DNA of 43,677 nt from Yinghuangia seranimata (GCF_029953285.1 NZ_JASAOI010000039.1:1-43677), one strand, 5' to 3'; numbered from the stretch's first letter, positions 24,825 through 32,919 are shown. The notes: generated from the sequence alone by a model not told the origin. Numbers and translations are program-made.

Positions 24825-26876
24825 TCAGCGCAGGAAGGCCGCGGCGACTCCCGCATCGACGGGGATGTGCAGCCCCGTGGTGTGGGAGAGGTCGCCCCCG
24901 GTCAGGGCGAAGACCGCGTTCGCGACGTGCTCGGGCAGCACCTCGCGCTTGAGGAGGGTGCGCTGGGCGTAGAACTCGCCGAGCTTGTCCTCCTCGACGC
25001 CGTACACGGCGGCGCGCTGCGCGCCCCAGCCCGCGGCGAAGATGCCGGAGCCGCGCACGACGCCGTCGGGGTTGACGCCGTTGACGCGGATGCCGTACTC
25101 GCCGAGTTCGGCGGCCAGCAGCCGGACCTGGTGGGCCTGGTCGGCCTTGGTAGCGCTGTAGGCGATGTTGTTCGGCCCGGCGAACACCGCGTTCTTGGAG
25201 GCGATGTAGACGATGTCGCCGCCGAGCCCCTGGCCGATCATCAGCCGCGCGGCCTCGCGCGAGACCAGGAACGAGCCGCGGGCCATGATGTCGTGCTGGA
25301 GATCCCAGTCCCGGGCGGTGGTCTCCAGCAGCGGCTTGGAGATCGAGATGCCGGCGTTGTTGACGACCAGGTCGACCCCGCCGAACGCGAGTGCCACGGC
25401 CGCGAACGCGGCCTGGATCTGCACTTCGTCGGTCACGTCTACCGTGACCGCCACCGCCTTGTCCGGGCCGCCGAGTTCCTGCGCGACTGCCGCGGCGCTC
25501 TCGGCGTTCAGGTCCGCGACGACCACGCACGCGCCCTCGGCGGCCAGGCGGTGCGCGATGGCCTTGCCGATGCCCGACCCCGCCCCGGTGACCAGCGCCA
25601 CCCGGGTCGCGAGCGGCTTCGGCTTGGGCAACCGAGCGAGCTTGGCCTCCTCCAGCGCCCAGTACTCGATGCGGAACTTCTCCGCTTCCTCGATGGGGGC
25701 GTAGGTCGAGACCGTCTCCGCGCCGCGCATCACGTTGATCGCGTTCACGTAGAACTCGCCGGCCACGCGCGCGGTCTGCTTGTCCTTGCCGTACGAGAAC
25801 ATCCCGATGCCCGGCACCAGGACGATCGCCGGATCGGCGCCGCGCATCGCGGGCGAGTCCTCGACGGCGTGCCGGGCGTAGTACGCCGCGTACTCCGCGC
25901 GATAGGCGGCGTGCAGCTCGCGCAGCCGCGCAGCCACCTCGTCCAGGGGTGCCTCAGGCGCGGTGTCGAGGACGAGCGGGCGCACCTTGGTGCGCAGGAA
26001 GTGGTCCGGGCACGAGGTGCCCAGCGCGGCCAGGCGCGGGTGCTCGGCGCGGGCCAGGAAGTCCAGCACCACCTCCGCGTCGGTGAAGTGCCCGACCTGC
26101 GGCCGGTCGGTGGACGCCAACCCGCGCAGCAGCGGGGCGAGTTCCGCGGCGCGGGCACGCCGGTTCACCTCCGGCAACGGTGCGCACCGGGGCAGCAGCG
26201 GGCCGAACGGGTGCCGGTCCGCGTCGAACCGCTCCGCGATGAACGCCTCCGCGGTGCGAATGATGTGCAGCGAGTTGGCCTGGCACTCATCGGAGGTGTC
26301 ACCCCAGGCGGTGATGCCGTGGCCGCCGAGGACGCACCCGATCGCCTGCGGGTTGTCGGCCTTGATCACCGCCATGTCCAGGCCCAGTTGGAAGCCCGGG
26401 CGGCGCCACGGCACCCACACCACGGTGTCGCCGAAGCACTCGGCGGTCAGCTTCTCGCCGTCCGCGGCGGTCGCCAGCGCGATCCCGGAGTCGGGGTGCA
26501 GGTGGTCGACGTGCGCGGCGTCGACCAGGCCGTGCATCGCGGTGTCGATCGACGGCGCCGCGCCACCGGTGCCATGCCCGCAGAAGTCGAACGCGGCGGC
26601 CATCTCGTCCTCGTGCTCCACGCCCGGGTAGACGTCGACCAGCGCGCGCAGCCGGTCCAGACGCAGTACGGCGAGCCCGGCCTCGGTGAGCGTGCCCAGG
26701 TCGCCGCCCGAGCCCTTGACCCACATCAGTTCGACGGCGTGGCTGGTGACCGGGTCGAGTGCGGTGCCCTTGGCGGAGGTGTTGCCCCCGGCGTAGTTGG
26801 TGTTGCGGGGGTCCGCGCCCAGAGCGTGGGAGCGGTTCAGCAGTGCTTCCACCGCCGGGTTCGTCGGTGGCGTCAT
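24825..26876 (-). CDS. rhaEW: Bifunctional rhamnulose-1-phosphate aldolase / L-lactaldehyde dehydrogenase
   Basis: This 683-residue fusion has an N-terminal class II aldolase domain (GGNTSAKG near residue 30; metal-binding HVDHLHPDSG with His125/His127; GGHGITAWG) and a C-terminal SDR domain from about residue 424 (VTGAGSGIG, NNAG, YSATK, end DAGVAAAFLR). It cleaves L-rhamnulose-1-phosphate to DHAP and L-lactaldehyde; the SDR half is expected to oxidise L-lactaldehyde to L-lactate, as shown for RhaEW-type proteins elsewhere. This explains why lutABC follows. The ATG at 26876 has AAGGGA at 9 bases and begins at the homology start. It lies 52 bp after rhaI. Confidence 0.95.
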   Translation of the reverse strand: MTPPTNPAVEALLNRSHALGADPRNTNYAGGNTSAKGTALDPVTSHAVELMWVKGSGGDLGTLTEAGLAVLRLDRLRALVDVYPGVEHEDEMAAAFDFCGHGTGGAAPSIDTAMHGLVDAAHVDHLHPDSGIALATAADGEKLTAECFGDTVVWVPWRRPGFQLGLDMAVIKADNPQAIGCVLGGHGITAWGDTSDECQANSLHIIRTAEAFIAERFDADRHPFGPLLPRCAPLPEVNRRARAAELAPLLRGLASTDRPQVGHFTDAEVVLDFLARAEHPRLAALGTSCPDHFLRTKVRPLVLDTAPEAPLDEVAARLRELHAAYRAEYAAYYARHAVEDSPAMRGADPAIVLVPGIGMFSYGKDKQTARVAGEFYVNAINVMRGAETVSTYAPIEEAEKFRIEYWALEEAKLARLPKPKPLATRVALVTGAGSGIGKAIAHRLAAEGACVVVADLNAESAAAVAQELGGPDKAVAVTVDVTDEVQIQAAFAAVALAFGGVDLVVNNAGISISKPLLETTARDWDLQHDIMARGSFLVSREAARLMIGQGLGGDIVYIASKNAVFAGPNNIAYSATKADQAHQVRLLAAELGEYGIRVNGVNPDGVVRGSGIFAAGWGAQRAAVYGVEEDKLGEFYAQRTLLKREVLPEHVANAVFALTGGDLSHTTGLHIPVDAGVAAAFLR

Positions 26877-26928
26877 GAGGTGTGTCCCTTGGGTCGGTAG
26901 GAAAGGTGGATCGGATCGGGAGCGCTGG

Positions 26929-28095
26929 TCAGGCGCCCCAGCCGGCCTGGGAGCCGCCGACACGCTCGGCCTTGATGCGCTCGGCGTAGCTCGACGCGGC
27001 GTAGGCGGCCATCGGGTCCGCCGCCAGGCCCAGCTCTTCGCGCAGGTCGGCCAGCAGCGGGCGCACATCGGTGTTGTAGGCGTCCATCAGCACCGCGTTC
27101 GCGCCGAGCACGTCACCCGACTGCTGAGCGGCGGCCAGCGCGTCCGCATCGACCAGCAGCGCCTTGGCGGTCGCCTCCTGGACGTTCATCACCGAGCGGA
27201 TCTGGCCGGGGATCTTCGGCTCGATGTTGTGGCACTGGTCGAGCATGAACGCGACCTCGGTGGCCGCTTCCAGCCCGCCGCCGCGCACGACCTCGTGCAT
27301 GATGCGGAACAGCTGGAACGGGTCCGCCGCTCCGACCATCAGGTCGTCGTCGGCGTAGAACCGCGAGTTGAAGTCGAACGCGCCCAGCTTTCCCTCACGC
27401 AGCAGGAACGCGACGATGAACTCGATGTTCGTGCCCGGCGCGTGGTGCCCGGTGTCGACGACGACCTTGGCCCGCTCCCCCAACTTGAGGCAGTGGGCGT
27501 ACGCCGTGCCCCAGTCCGGGACATCGGTCGTGTAGAACGCCGGCTCGAAGAACTTGTACTCCAGGATCATCCGTTGCTCGCCGGTCAGCCGCGTGTACAC
27601 CTCGGCCAGCGCCTCGGCCAGCCGGTCCTGGCGGGCCCGGATGTCGTCCTGCCCCGGGTAGTTCGTACCGTCCGAGAACCACAGCTTCAGGTCCCGTGAG
27701 CCGGTCGCGTCCATGATGTCGACGCACTCCAGCAGGTGGTCGGTCGCCTTGCGGCGGATCCGCGGGTCGGGGTTGGTCACCGAGCCGAGCATGTAGTCGT
27801 CGTCCTGGAAGACATTGGAGTTGATCGCGCCGATACGCACGCCCAGACCCTCTGCGTGCTTGGCCAGCGCGGCGTAGTCGTCGACCTTGTCCCACGGGAT
27901 GTGCAGCGAGACGGACGGGGCGCCACCGGTGAACGCGTGCACCTGAGCCGCGTCCGCCAGCTTCTCGAACGGGTCGCGCGGCACCCCCTGCTGCGCGAAG
28001 ACCTTGAACCGCGTCCCCGAGTTCCCGTACGCCCAGGAGGGCGTCTCTATCCGCTGGGTCTTCAGCGCGGCACGCACCGCGGCCGTGGATGCCAT
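26929..28095 (-). CDS. rhaI: L-rhamnose isomerase, RhaI (Streptomyces-type) TIM-barrel
   Basis: This 388-residue sugar isomerase belongs to the RhaI subtype of actinobacteria and rhizobia rather than the E. coli RhaA type. It interconverts L-rhamnose and L-rhamnulose. Metal-site segments are visible: WFSDGTNYPGQ, EYKFFEPAFY, VVDTGHHAPGTN and AFDFNSRFYADDDLMVG. The ATG at 28095 has GGAG 5 bases upstream, and N-terminal homology begins shortly after. It is first in the operon. Upstream lie a perfect LacI palindrome (28130-28141) and a promoter with a consensus TTGACA, so repression by the divergent LacI protein and release by a rhamnose-derived inducer is likely. Confidence 0.95.
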   Translation of the reverse strand: MASTAAVRAALKTQRIETPSWAYGNSGTRFKVFAQQGVPRDPFEKLADAAQVHAFTGGAPSVSLHIPWDKVDDYAALAKHAEGLGVRIGAINSNVFQDDDYMLGSVTNPDPRIRRKATDHLLECVDIMDATGSRDLKLWFSDGTNYPGQDDIRARQDRLAEALAEVYTRLTGEQRMILEYKFFEPAFYTTDVPDWGTAYAHCLKLGERAKVVVDTGHHAPGTNIEFIVAFLLREGKLGAFDFNSRFYADDDLMVGAADPFQLFRIMHEVVRGGGLEAATEVAFMLDQCHNIEPKIPGQIRSVMNVQEATAKALLVDADALAAAQQSGDVLGANAVLMDAYNTDVRPLLADLREELGLAADPMAAYAASSYAERIKAERVGGSQAGWGA

Positions 28096-28129
28096 CTCAA
28101 CTCCATGTTCTGAGCTGCCGTGAACGCAA

Positions 28130-28141
28130 TGAAACGTTTCA
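28130..28141. promoter_or_regulatory. Perfect LacI-family operator, TGAAACGTTTCA (rhaI)
   Basis: A perfect 12-base palindrome with the central CG typical of LacI-family sites. It starts 34 bp before rhaI, just downstream of the predicted transcription start. It is the best copy of the motif repeated at 3560, 11429 and 17827. Confidence 0.85.
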
Positions 28142-28142
28142 A

Positions 28143-28165
28143 TTTCGTGTAAGCTATCCACGAAA
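28143..28165. repeat. Inverted repeat TTTCGTG-N9-CACGAAA overlapping the rhaI -10 region
   Basis: Perfect 7-bp arms at 28143-28149 and 28159-28165. Its left part TTTCGTGTAAGC recurs exactly at 32916-32927, before the CoA ligase. It could be a second operator in the rhaI/lacI divergent promoter. Confidence 0.4.
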
Positions 28166-28179
28166 ACATGGACTGTCAA
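28151..28179 (-). promoter_or_regulatory. Predicted rhaI promoter
   Basis: On the minus strand a consensus -35 TTGACA (28179-28174) and TAGCTT (28156-28151) are 17 bases apart. The LacI palindrome begins 10 bases beyond the -10, a classic repressor position. Confidence 0.6.
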
Positions 28180-28274
28180 CGACTCCGCCCAGAACCGAAC
28201 ATCGACGCGAGAGCAGGGCATCCATGGGAGATCCAGCCGGGCGCCTACTATGTCGCTACCAGGAAGCGGGACAC

Positions 28275-28287
28275 TGAAACGATCTCA
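28275..28287. promoter_or_regulatory. Degenerate LacI-type site TGAAACGATCTCA before the LacI gene
   Basis: It has a full left half TGAAACG and a shifted right half, 12 bases before the GTG start. It would fit weak autoregulation. Confidence 0.35.
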
Positions 28288-28299
28288 GGGGCGGCACAC

Positions 28300-29340
28300 G
28301 TGGCGGGCAAAGTGGGCATCAAAGACGTCGCGCGTCAGGCCGGCGTCTCCGTCGGCACCGTCTCGAACGTGATCAACAATCCCGAGCTCGTCTCCGACGA
28401 CACCCGGATCCGGGTGCGCGCGGCCATAGAGCGCCTCGGCTACGTCCGCAGCGACACCGCGCGCCAGCTCCGCGCGGGGCAGAGCCGCATCGTCGCCATG
28501 CTCGTGCTGGACCTGGCCAACCCGTTCTTCGCCGAGGTGGCGAAGGGTGCCGAGCGCGCGCTGCGCGACGCCGACCTCGGCGTCATGGTCTGCAACAGCG
28601 CGGGCAGCACGTCGGAGGAATCCGAGTACCTGTCCCTGTTCGCCGAGCAGCGGGTGCGCGGGGTCCTCGTCACGCCGGCGGACACCAGCGGACGCGCGGT
28701 CGAGACGCTCCGCTCACGAGGCATCCCCTTCGTCCTGGTCGACCGCTCCCTGCCCGCCGACCAGGGCTGCTCGGTCTCCATCGACGATGTGCTCGGCGGG
28801 AGCATGGCGGTCCGCCACCTCCTCTCCGCCGGGCATCGGCGGATCGCCTATGTCGGCGGCCCCATGCACCTGGCCCAGGTCCGCGACCGGTACGCCGGAG
28901 GACTCGAGGCGGTCCGCGAGGCCGGGCTCGGCGACGACGCGTTCCTACCCCTCGACTCGGATCGCCTCGACGTGTCCGCCGGCCGTGACGCCGGCGCACG
29001 GCTGCTGGGCCTTGCACCACGACCCACGGCGGTGTTCTGCGCGAACGACCTGCTGGCCCTGGGCGTCCTGCAGTCCCTGTACGCGGCGGGCGTGCGCGTG
29101 CCGCACGACATCGCACTGGTCGGCTACGACGACATCGAGTTCGCCGCCGCAGCCGCCGTCCCCCTGACCTCGGTGCGTCAGCCCGCCGCCCGCATCGGCC
29201 GCACCGCCGCCGAACTGCTGCTGCAGGAGACCGACGGGGCCGAGGCCGCCCACACCCACCAGCGCATCGTCCTGCAGCCCGAACTCGTCGTCCGCGACTC
29301 CAGCCGCGCCGCGGCCTCTGCACCGGCCTCGAACACGTAG
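28300..29340 (+). CDS. LacI-family repressor, predicted regulator of rhamnose genes
   Basis: This 346-residue protein has an N-terminal LacI helix-turn-helix (GIKDVARQAGVSVGTVSNVI) with hinge-like QLRAGQS, then a sugar-binding core (VAMLVLDLANPFFAEVAKG, PFVLVDRS, GHRRIAYVGG, FCANDLLALGVLQ, GYDDIEFAAAAAVPLTSVRQP). It faces the rhaI operon, and palindromes of LacI type recur before rhaI, GH1, rhamnosidase and an MFS gene. The inducer is probably L-rhamnose or rhamnulose. GTG at 28300 is chosen because it lies just before the DNA-binding domain with an AGGGGCGG site; longer frames back to 28168 would include non-homologous sequence and the operator. A nearby GTG at 28312 is an alternative. Confidence 0.92.
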   Translation: MAGKVGIKDVARQAGVSVGTVSNVINNPELVSDDTRIRVRAAIERLGYVRSDTARQLRAGQSRIVAMLVLDLANPFFAEVAKGAERALRDADLGVMVCNSAGSTSEESEYLSLFAEQRVRGVLVTPADTSGRAVETLRSRGIPFVLVDRSLPADQGCSVSIDDVLGGSMAVRHLLSAGHRRIAYVGGPMHLAQVRDRYAGGLEAVREAGLGDDAFLPLDSDRLDVSAGRDAGARLLGLAPRPTAVFCANDLLALGVLQSLYAAGVRVPHDIALVGYDDIEFAAAAAVPLTSVRQPAARIGRTAAELLLQETDGAEAAHTHQRIVLQPELVVRDSSRAAASAPASNT

Positions 29341-29490
29341 CCCACACGCGGCGGCCTCATCACGACCATCGCCGCAGGAGAGACCGGCGGCCGGGCGTGC
29401 CAGGCCGCCGCTCCCCCGTCAGTCCAGCGCCGCCGCGACGGCCGCCGCCATGCTGCGGTGCCCTCGGCAGGGCATGGCGCCCGACGCGGA

Positions 29491-29512
29491 CACGCCGGTG
29501 CGAAACGGCGTG
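29491..29512. terminator. 7-bp hairpin between convergent LacI and SDR genes
   Basis: CACGCCG (29491-29497) pairs with CGGCGTG (29506-29512) around GTGCGAAA. It lies 11 bases past the SDR stop (29524) on the minus strand. The rest of 29341-29523 holds nothing recognisable. Confidence 0.45.
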
Positions 29513-29523
29513 CCGGGTGCGGC

Positions 29524-30285
29524 TCAGGAGGTGTACGAGCCGCCGTTGAGGTGGAGTGTCTGGCCGGTGATCCAGGACGCCTCGTTCGATGCCAGGTAGG
29601 CGCACATCGCCGCCGGGTCGGAGGGCAGGCCGATGCGGCCGACCGGTAGCCGCGCGGCCATTTCCCGTACCTGCGCGCCCTCGCGACCGCTCGCCGCGGG
29701 GTCGATGAGGCCGAGCGCAATGGTGTTGGCGGTCACGCCGTCGGCGGCGGATTCCATCGCCAGATGCCTCATGAAGGCGATGGCGCCGCCCTTCGCGGCG
29801 GCGTAGAGCGAGACCCCGATCGCCTGGCCGACCACGCCCGAGCCCGACGCAATGGTGATGATCCGCCCGTACCGCCGGGCACTCATCCCGTCGATGACGG
29901 CCTTGACGCAGTTCATGACCCCGAAGAGGTTCACCTCGGTAAAGCGCCGCCAGTCGGCTGGATCGGACTCGCGGAAGGGACGGGGGCGGAACTCCCCGCT
30001 TCCCGCGTTGCCGACGTTGTTGACCAGGATGTCCACCGGCCCGACGCTCCGCTCGAATGCCCGGACGGCGTCCCGGACCGCGCCGTGGTCGGTGACGTCG
30101 AACGGGACGGCGTGTGCGTTGTGGCCAGCGTCGCGCAACGCTTTCGCCTTGTCTTCGGCACGCTGCGGGTCGAGGTCGTTGACCGCCACCTGGGCGCCCT
30201 GGGCCGCCAGCGCTTCGGCGATTCCCCCTCCGACCCCTTGTCCCGCTCCGGTCACGAGGGCGGTCCTGCCGGTGAGTTCGAACAT
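29524..30285 (-). CDS. Short-chain dehydrogenase/reductase
   Basis: This is a 253-residue classical SDR: TGAGQGVGGGI cofactor loop, NNVG, catalytic Ser in TIASGSGVVG, YAAAK Tyr/Lys pair, end motif ITGQTLHLNGGSYTS. Asp after beta-2 (AVNDLD) suggests NAD(H). It starts 16 bp after the CoA-transferase gene ends, with AAGGAAC upstream, so both are cotranscribed. In such a pair it could be a beta-hydroxyacyl-CoA or alcohol dehydrogenase acting on the CoA-activated compound; the substrate is not identified. Confidence 0.92.
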   Translation of the reverse strand: MFELTGRTALVTGAGQGVGGGIAEALAAQGAQVAVNDLDPQRAEDKAKALRDAGHNAHAVPFDVTDHGAVRDAVRAFERSVGPVDILVNNVGNAGSGEFRPRPFRESDPADWRRFTEVNLFGVMNCVKAVIDGMSARRYGRIITIASGSGVVGQAIGVSLYAAAKGGAIAFMRHLAMESAADGVTANTIALGLIDPAASGREGAQVREMAARLPVGRIGLPSDPAAMCAYLASNEASWITGQTLHLNGGSYTS

Positions 30286-30301
30286 ACGGTGTTCCTTCTG
30301 G

Positions 30302-31495
30302 TCAGTCGTGGGCGGCGTGACGCAACGCGTCGAGGATCTCCGCCGTGTGTTCGCCGAACAGTGGAGGTGCACGGCGGATCGGCGGGCGCTTGCCGTCGAT
30401 CGTGAGCGGCGAGGCGACCAGCCGGATGGGGCCGGCCGGGTGCTCGATGTTCTGCACCAACTCCCCTGCGGTGACTTGCTCTTCGCGGAAGACGTCGTCG
30501 ACGCGGTTGACGGGCGCGCACGGTATGCCGGCCTCGGCGAACCTGCACTCCCATGTGCGCGTGGACTCGGCGCGCAGGACGGCGGCGAGGAGGTCGGTGA
30601 GCTCGTGGCGGCGGGCCAGCCGTGCGGCGTTGGTGGCGAAGCCCGGGTCGGCGGGCAGGTCCGGCAGGCCGAGCACATCGCAGAGGGCGGCGAACTGGCG
30701 GTCGCTGGTGGCGCCGAGGACCAGTTCGCCGTCGGCGGTGGGCATGGGCCCGTACGGAGCGACGTTCGGATGCAGGTTGCCCAGCAGCCCCGGCACCGTG
30801 CCTCCGATGAGGTGGTTCGCCGCCTGGTTCATGAGCGCCGCGACGCCGCATTCGAACAGGGGGACTTCGACGTGCGCGGGCCGTCCGTCCGGGTCGCGGT
30901 GGTGTCCCAGAAGTGCGCCGAGGGCGCCGATCGCGGCGTACAGGCCGGTCATCACGTCAACGACCGGCAAGCCGACCTTCGTGGCGCCGGTCCCGGGGTG
31001 GCCGGTGACGGACATGATGCCCGAGCGGGCCTGGGCCATGGCGTCGTATCCGGGTTGGTCCGCGAGGGGGCCGTCGGCGCCCGCGCCGCGTACGGACACC
31101 CAGACGGCGCGGCGACTCTCCTCCCGGATGCGGTCGAGCCCGAGGGAAGTGAGCTGCCGTGGCAGGAAGTTCTCGATGACGACGTCGGCCGCCGCGGCAA
31201 GTGTCCGGACGACGTCCAGGTCCGTGTCGGACCGCAGGTCGAGCGCCATCGCCCGCCGGTTGCGGTTCACCGCCAGGTAGTACGCGGCGTCCTCACCGTG
31301 GAACGGCGGCCCCCACCGGCGGGTCTCGTCGCGCTGCGGCGATTCGACCTTGATGACGTCCGCACCGAGGTCGGCGAGGATCGTGGCGGCGAGCGGGCCG
31401 GCGAGGATGCGGGACAGGTCGAGTACCCGCACTCCCGCCAGAGGGAGACTCAGGTCGGGGTTCTGCGGGTCGTGCGGCCACACCGGATCGGTCAT
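30302..31495 (-). CDS. CaiB/BaiF family (type III) CoA-transferase
   Basis: This 397-residue protein has the family III pattern: GVRVLDLSRILAGPLAATILADLGADVIKVE at the start, NRNRRAMALDL, ENFLP, and the catalytic Asp151 in PGYDAMAQARSGIMSVTG, followed by GLPVVDVMTGLYA. It moves CoA between organic acids, for example from succinyl-CoA or acetyl-CoA to an aromatic or terpenoid acid. It forms an operon with the SDR and is separated from the upstream DegT-like gene by a very strong hairpin. It offers a second route to CoA activation besides the acyl-CoA ligase at 33 kb. Confidence 0.93.
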   Translation of the reverse strand: MTDPVWPHDPQNPDLSLPLAGVRVLDLSRILAGPLAATILADLGADVIKVESPQRDETRRWGPPFHGEDAAYYLAVNRNRRAMALDLRSDTDLDVVRTLAAAADVVIENFLPRQLTSLGLDRIREESRRAVWVSVRGAGADGPLADQPGYDAMAQARSGIMSVTGHPGTGATKVGLPVVDVMTGLYAAIGALGALLGHHRDPDGRPAHVEVPLFECGVAALMNQAANHLIGGTVPGLLGNLHPNVAPYGPMPTADGELVLGATSDRQFAALCDVLGLPDLPADPGFATNAARLARRHELTDLLAAVLRAESTRTWECRFAEAGIPCAPVNRVDDVFREEQVTAGELVQNIEHPAGPIRLVASPLTIDGKRPPIRRAPPLFGEHTAEILDALRHAAHD

Positions 31496-31515
31496 GCGCG
31501 AGGGCCTTTCGTACG

Positions 31516-31558
31516 CGTGCCCGGCGGCCGCCGCGGGAGTCGGCGGCCGCCAGGCACG
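31516..31558 (-). terminator. Very strong hairpin after the DegT-like gene
   Basis: CGTGCC plus GGCGGCCGCC (31516-31532) pairs with GGCGGCCGCC plus GGCACG (31542-31558), with a single mismatch and a 9-base loop. It begins 11 bases past the minus-strand stop at 31570. Confidence 0.75.
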
Positions 31559-31569
31559 TTCCGGCGTGG

Positions 31570-32793
31570 TCAGGCGGCGTCCGACTGTTCGCTGATGAAC
31601 GCGTCGATCTGGGCACCCACGTGGTCGAGCATCTCGTCCGACAGACCGTGGTTGCACGAGATCAGCATCCCGAACTCCATGACGTGGTCGGCGCCGGGAA
31701 GCCCGCCTTCCGGCTGGCGGAAGGCGACGTTCTTCATGAAGGGCTGGCGCGCGGCGTTGCCCGTCCACACGACGCGCGTGTCTATGCCGCGCGCTTCCAG
31801 GTACTGCTGCAGGTCGCTGCGGCCAAAGCCTGCGTCCGGCTTGATGAGGAAGCAGTACGACAGCCACGCTGTGTTGAGTCCGTCGAGCTGCCGCGGCGGG
31901 GTGAAGTACCGGTCGTGGCGCGTCAGGACCTCGGTGTAGCGGTCGAAGTTGTGTTGGCGGCGGGCGTAGTTGCGGTCGAGCTTCTTGACCTGCTCGACAC
32001 CGAAGGCCGCGCACAGCTCGGTCGGGAGGAAGTTCCAGCCAGCCTCGTCGAAGATGAACATGTTGTCGTAGCTGATGCCGTCCAGATCGGTCCAGAAGTC
32101 GCGCGAGCCGGCCTTGGAGCCGAACAGCTGCGCCTCGGACCGACGGCCCCAACCACGCAACGTCAGGCAGCGGTCGCGCAGTTCGTCGTCGTCGAGCATC
32201 ACCATGCCGCCTGTGCCGGCTGCGGTGATGATGTGCGAGAGCGAGAAGCTCGTGACCGAGATGTCGGAGCGGGCGCCGGTGGGTGTGCCGCGCAACGTGG
32301 CGCCGACGGCGTCGCACGAGTCCTCGATGACCTTGAGCCCGCGCCGGTCGGCGATCTCACGGATGGTGTCCCAGTCGGGCGCGTTGCCGGCCAGGTTGGG
32401 GACGAGGATGGCGCCGGTCTTGTCGCTGACCATCTCCTCGATCTTGGTGACGTCGATCTGGAAGGTGTCGGGCTCGACGTCGACGAACACCGGGACGAGT
32501 CCGGCGCGCAGCAGACACGACAGGTCGGTGGAGAAGGTGAGCGGGGAGGTGATCACCTCCGCGCCCTTCGGCAGGTCGAGAAGTTCGATCGCGAGGAACA
32601 GAGCCGCCGATCCGGAACTGACCATCACACCGTGGCGCTTGCCGAAGAGGTCGGCAACGCTGCGCTCCATCTCGGCAACGTGCGGGCCGATGCGGAGGCC
32701 GTTCTGCCCCTCGGTCAGGACTGACATGACCGCGTCGATCTCGGCCTGGTCGTAGACGGCGGTCGCATAGACAACGCGCTTCTGATCGGTCAT
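31570..32793 (-). CDS. DegT/DnrJ/EryC1-family protein with His in place of the PLP lysine
   Basis: This 407-residue protein has the fold type I layout of sugar aminotransferases: SSGSAALFLAIELL, TSPLTFSTDLSCLLRAG, VFVDVEPDTF, EDSCDAVGA with Asp158 for the pyridine nitrogen. At the site of the Schiff-base lysine it reads SFSLSHIITAAGTGGMV, with His187. The same Lys-to-His change marks RfbH/E1 and ColD, PMP-dependent enzymes that remove the C3 hydroxyl of nucleotide 4-keto-6-deoxy sugars. The following GWNFLPTELCAAFGVEQVKKL segment also resembles RfbH, but the cysteine cluster that binds 2Fe-2S in E1 is missing, as in ColD. No nucleotide-sugar genes are nearby, so the substrate is unclear. ATG at 32793 has GAGGGA upstream. 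Confidence 0.85.
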   Translation of the reverse strand: MTDQKRVVYATAVYDQAEIDAVMSVLTEGQNGLRIGPHVAEMERSVADLFGKRHGVMVSSGSAALFLAIELLDLPKGAEVITSPLTFSTDLSCLLRAGLVPVFVDVEPDTFQIDVTKIEEMVSDKTGAILVPNLAGNAPDWDTIREIADRRGLKVIEDSCDAVGATLRGTPTGARSDISVTSFSLSHIITAAGTGGMVMLDDDELRDRCLTLRGWGRRSEAQLFGSKAGSRDFWTDLDGISYDNMFIFDEAGWNFLPTELCAAFGVEQVKKLDRNYARRQHNFDRYTEVLTRHDRYFTPPRQLDGLNTAWLSYCFLIKPDAGFGRSDLQQYLEARGIDTRVVWTGNAARQPFMKNVAFRQPEGGLPGADHVMEFGMLISCNHGLSDEMLDHVGAQIDAFISEQSDAA

Positions 32794-32856
32794 CAAAATC
32801 CCTCGTCCTCAAGCGCCGACCCCACGGGCATCGGCGGGAAACTCGATGAAGCACTT

Positions 32857-32877
32857 TCATAGCTATCATAGCTATGA
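32857..32877. promoter_or_regulatory. 21-bp palindrome TCATAGCTAT-N-ATAGCTATGA
   Basis: Two perfect 10-base arms flank one central base, 63 bp before the DegT-like start. On the minus strand the centre contains TATGAT, a near-consensus -10, so a bound repressor would cover that promoter. It is AT-rich in GC-rich surroundings. The cognate regulator is not identified. Confidence 0.6.
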
Positions 32878-32919
32878 TGACGCCGCCAAGGGCTCCGCGA
32901 GACCGTGATCCATGGTTTC

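Noticed and set aside
29341-29523. Small gene between the LacI and SDR genes
   Set aside because: Open frames here lack start signals and homology; only a terminator-like hairpin is supported.
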